Source: Candidatus Thalassarchaeaceae archaeon (lineage in GTDB: Archaea > Thermoplasmatota > Poseidoniia > Poseidoniales > Thalassarchaeaceae). From it: a stretch of DNA of 6,406 bases. The DNA lies in NCBI GenBank assembly GCA_030745885.1, contig JASLNR010000028.1, positions 1 through 6,406 on the forward strand, read 5' to 3'. Within the stretch, counting starts at the first letter, position 1; every line of letters starts with the position of its first letter. Below, piece by piece: positions 5,641 through 6,406 of this stretch. Made by a program: the position numbers and the translations under genes. The notes beneath the pieces are model-generated. The model was not told the origin of the DNA, made no database searches, and worked only from the letters and a program-made list of their open reading frames with translations.

Positions 5641-6406
5641 AACTGGTCACCTCTTCGAAGATGCTTGATCCTGAGACGCAGTAGATTGCTCCTACCGGTG
5701 TAGTGCCTTGAGAAGCCGTAACGCAGGAACAGGCCGCAGAAGAGCAACACGATGATTACTGCTGCGAACCCGAGCAGGCCGAGCCAGTGCGCTCTCAATC
5801 CGGCCCCCATCTCGTGAATGTCCACGCCATGCTCGGCTGCGGCCGGTGGCTCAATATCCCCGTTACCGGAGAATACAGTACGCGTACTACCGTCGTCAGC
5901 ACCCTCTTCGATGGTGGTCGAGAGCCTGTTCCAGTTGTCTAGGGCACTGGGGGCCTGATCACCGTTGACTGAGTTACCTGCGAGCCAGATCGTGACGGCC
6001 CCCTCGCCCGTTGCAGGTGCGGTCCAGAGGACGTGCCACGACCTGTCCTCGGTCTGTGCTCCCGAACTGGTGTGGGTTAGCCGGGATGGATCATCCTCCC
6101 AGTTCTGCACCATTGATTCATACCCTTCTCCCGCACCTAGGGTTCCTGAACTGACCATCATCGAGAAACCGGCTGTGTTCGACGTGGTATCAGGGTCAGG
6201 ACCCCCTATCAACTGGATTGTGAGATCGTACTGTCCTCCTGCCTCATAATGGTAGGGCAGGCCTTCGATGAGAACCGTGACTGAGTTGTCAGGCTCCTCG
6301 CTGTGGCAGGTGCACCCTGCTATGGAGACATCTCCTACCTCGTCCGCATTGCCTCCGATGCCGAGGTGAGATGCCTGCGTGCCTCCCGCTACGAGTAGGG
6401 CTATCA
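5637..6406 (-). CDS. Choice-of-anchor-V / Reeler-like exported protein with C-terminal membrane anchor (5' end outside window)
   Basis: The frame is open from the stop at 5637 to the window edge, giving 255 residues and no definite start. A TTG at 6212 is internal and is not the start, because the family signature lies upstream of it. The first residues seen (IALLVAGGTQAS) look like the end of a signal peptide, so the true start is at or just beyond the edge. Next come a GCTCHS motif (Cys31, Cys33, His34, counted from the first full codon), a V.IEGLPYHYEAGGQYDLT stretch, and later SWHVLWTAPATGEGAVTIWLAGNSVNG. This pattern resembles choice-of-anchor-V/Reeler-like beta-sandwich domains. Residues about 207-228 form one membrane helix, followed by a basic cytoplasmic tail. 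The protein should therefore sit on the outer face of the membrane. Its stop overlaps the next start (GTGA), so it probably belongs to the same complex or transcript. Its role is unknown; electron acceptor or assembly partner are inferences. CTCH is one residue short of the c-type heme motif CXXCH. Confidence 0.72.
   Translation of the reverse strand, partial: IALLVAGGTQASHLGIGGNADEVGDVSIAGCTCHSEEPDNSVTVLIEGLPYHYEAGGQYDLTIQLIGGPDPDTTSNTAGFSMMVSSGTLGAGEGYESMVQNWEDDPSRLTHTSSGAQTEDRSWHVLWTAPATGEGAVTIWLAGNSVNGDQAPSALDNWNRLSTTIEEGADDGSTRTVFSGNGDIEPPAAAEHGVDIHEMGAGLRAHWLGLLGFAAVIIVLLFCGLFLRYGFSRHYTGRSNLLRLRIKHLRRGDQL
5645..5653 (-). promoter_or_regulatory. Shine-Dalgarno GAGGTGACC for the two-helix membrane protein
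   Basis: On the minus strand GAGGTGACC is followed by AGTT and then GTG at 5640. It matches the archaeal 16S 3' end closely and supports the GTG start, which has no nearby ATG competitor. The site lies inside the last codons of the upstream gene. Confidence 0.75.

Noticed and set aside
5637..6212. TTG at 6212 as the start of the anchor-V protein
   Set aside because: The frame stays open to the window edge, and the upstream part holds the signal-peptide end and the CTCH and IEGLPY signatures.
6303..6314. CTCH as a standard c-type heme site
   Set aside because: A c-type heme site needs CXXCH; here only one residue separates the two Cys, so I do not call a cytochrome c.
1..6406. Terminators, internal promoters, tRNAs, CRISPR or insertion sequences
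   Set aside because: Scanning by eye found no convincing hairpin with a T-run, no tRNA-like fold, no spaced repeats and no terminal inverted repeats; gaps between genes are too short for most of these.

Overview
The window is one strand of a tightly packed gene cluster. All seven supported genes read leftward (minus strand), with gaps or overlaps of only a few bases (one gap of about 34 bases). The first gene (right edge) and the last gene (left edge) run out of the window, so neither the operon promoter nor its terminator is visible. There are no RNA genes, mobile elements, CRISPR arrays or repeats that I can support, and no stretch longer than 300 bases lacks a gene.

The organism looks archaeal. 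Several start codons are preceded by GAGGTG, AGGTGAT or GAGGTAATC, which match the archaeal 16S 3' end (ATCACCTCC). The proteins are rich in Asp/Glu/Ser/Thr outside the membrane, and the genes combine a quinol:acceptor (bc/b6f-type) oxidoreductase with an HdrD-like iron-sulfur protein. A marine Thermoplasmatota/Euryarchaeota lineage (Marine Group II or a relative) is my best guess, but this is inference from style and content, not from a marker gene.

In transcription order (right to left) the genes are: (1) an exported, C-terminally anchored choice-of-anchor-V/Reeler-like protein (5637-6406, 5' end missing); (2) a 149-residue protein with two membrane helices (5191-5640); (3) a Tat-exported Rieske 2Fe-2S protein (4331-5188); (4) a b6-type cytochrome b with all four heme histidines and the cysteine that binds heme c-n in cytochrome b6 (3456-4322); (5) a 935-residue fusion of a subunit IV-like cytochrome b C-terminal half, an extracytoplasmic domain and a cytoplasmic HdrD-like module with two 4Fe-4S clusters and two CCG domains (639-3446); (6) a two-cluster ferredoxin-like protein (251-604); (7) the start of a small membrane protein (1-242).

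Read together, these encode a Rieske/cytochrome b complex with the classic order Rieske - b6 - subunit IV. The subunit IV polypeptide is extended so that a heterodisulfide-reductase-type electron module hangs on the cytoplasmic face, next to the site where heme c-n would sit. A dedicated ferredoxin follows. No cytochrome c1, cytochrome f or CXXCH protein is present. The exported anchor-V protein lies where such a partner might be expected, but its only Cys-His motif is CTCH. The working hypothesis is a complex linking cytoplasmic ferredoxin or thiol/disulfide chemistry to the quinone pool and a Rieske-dependent chain.
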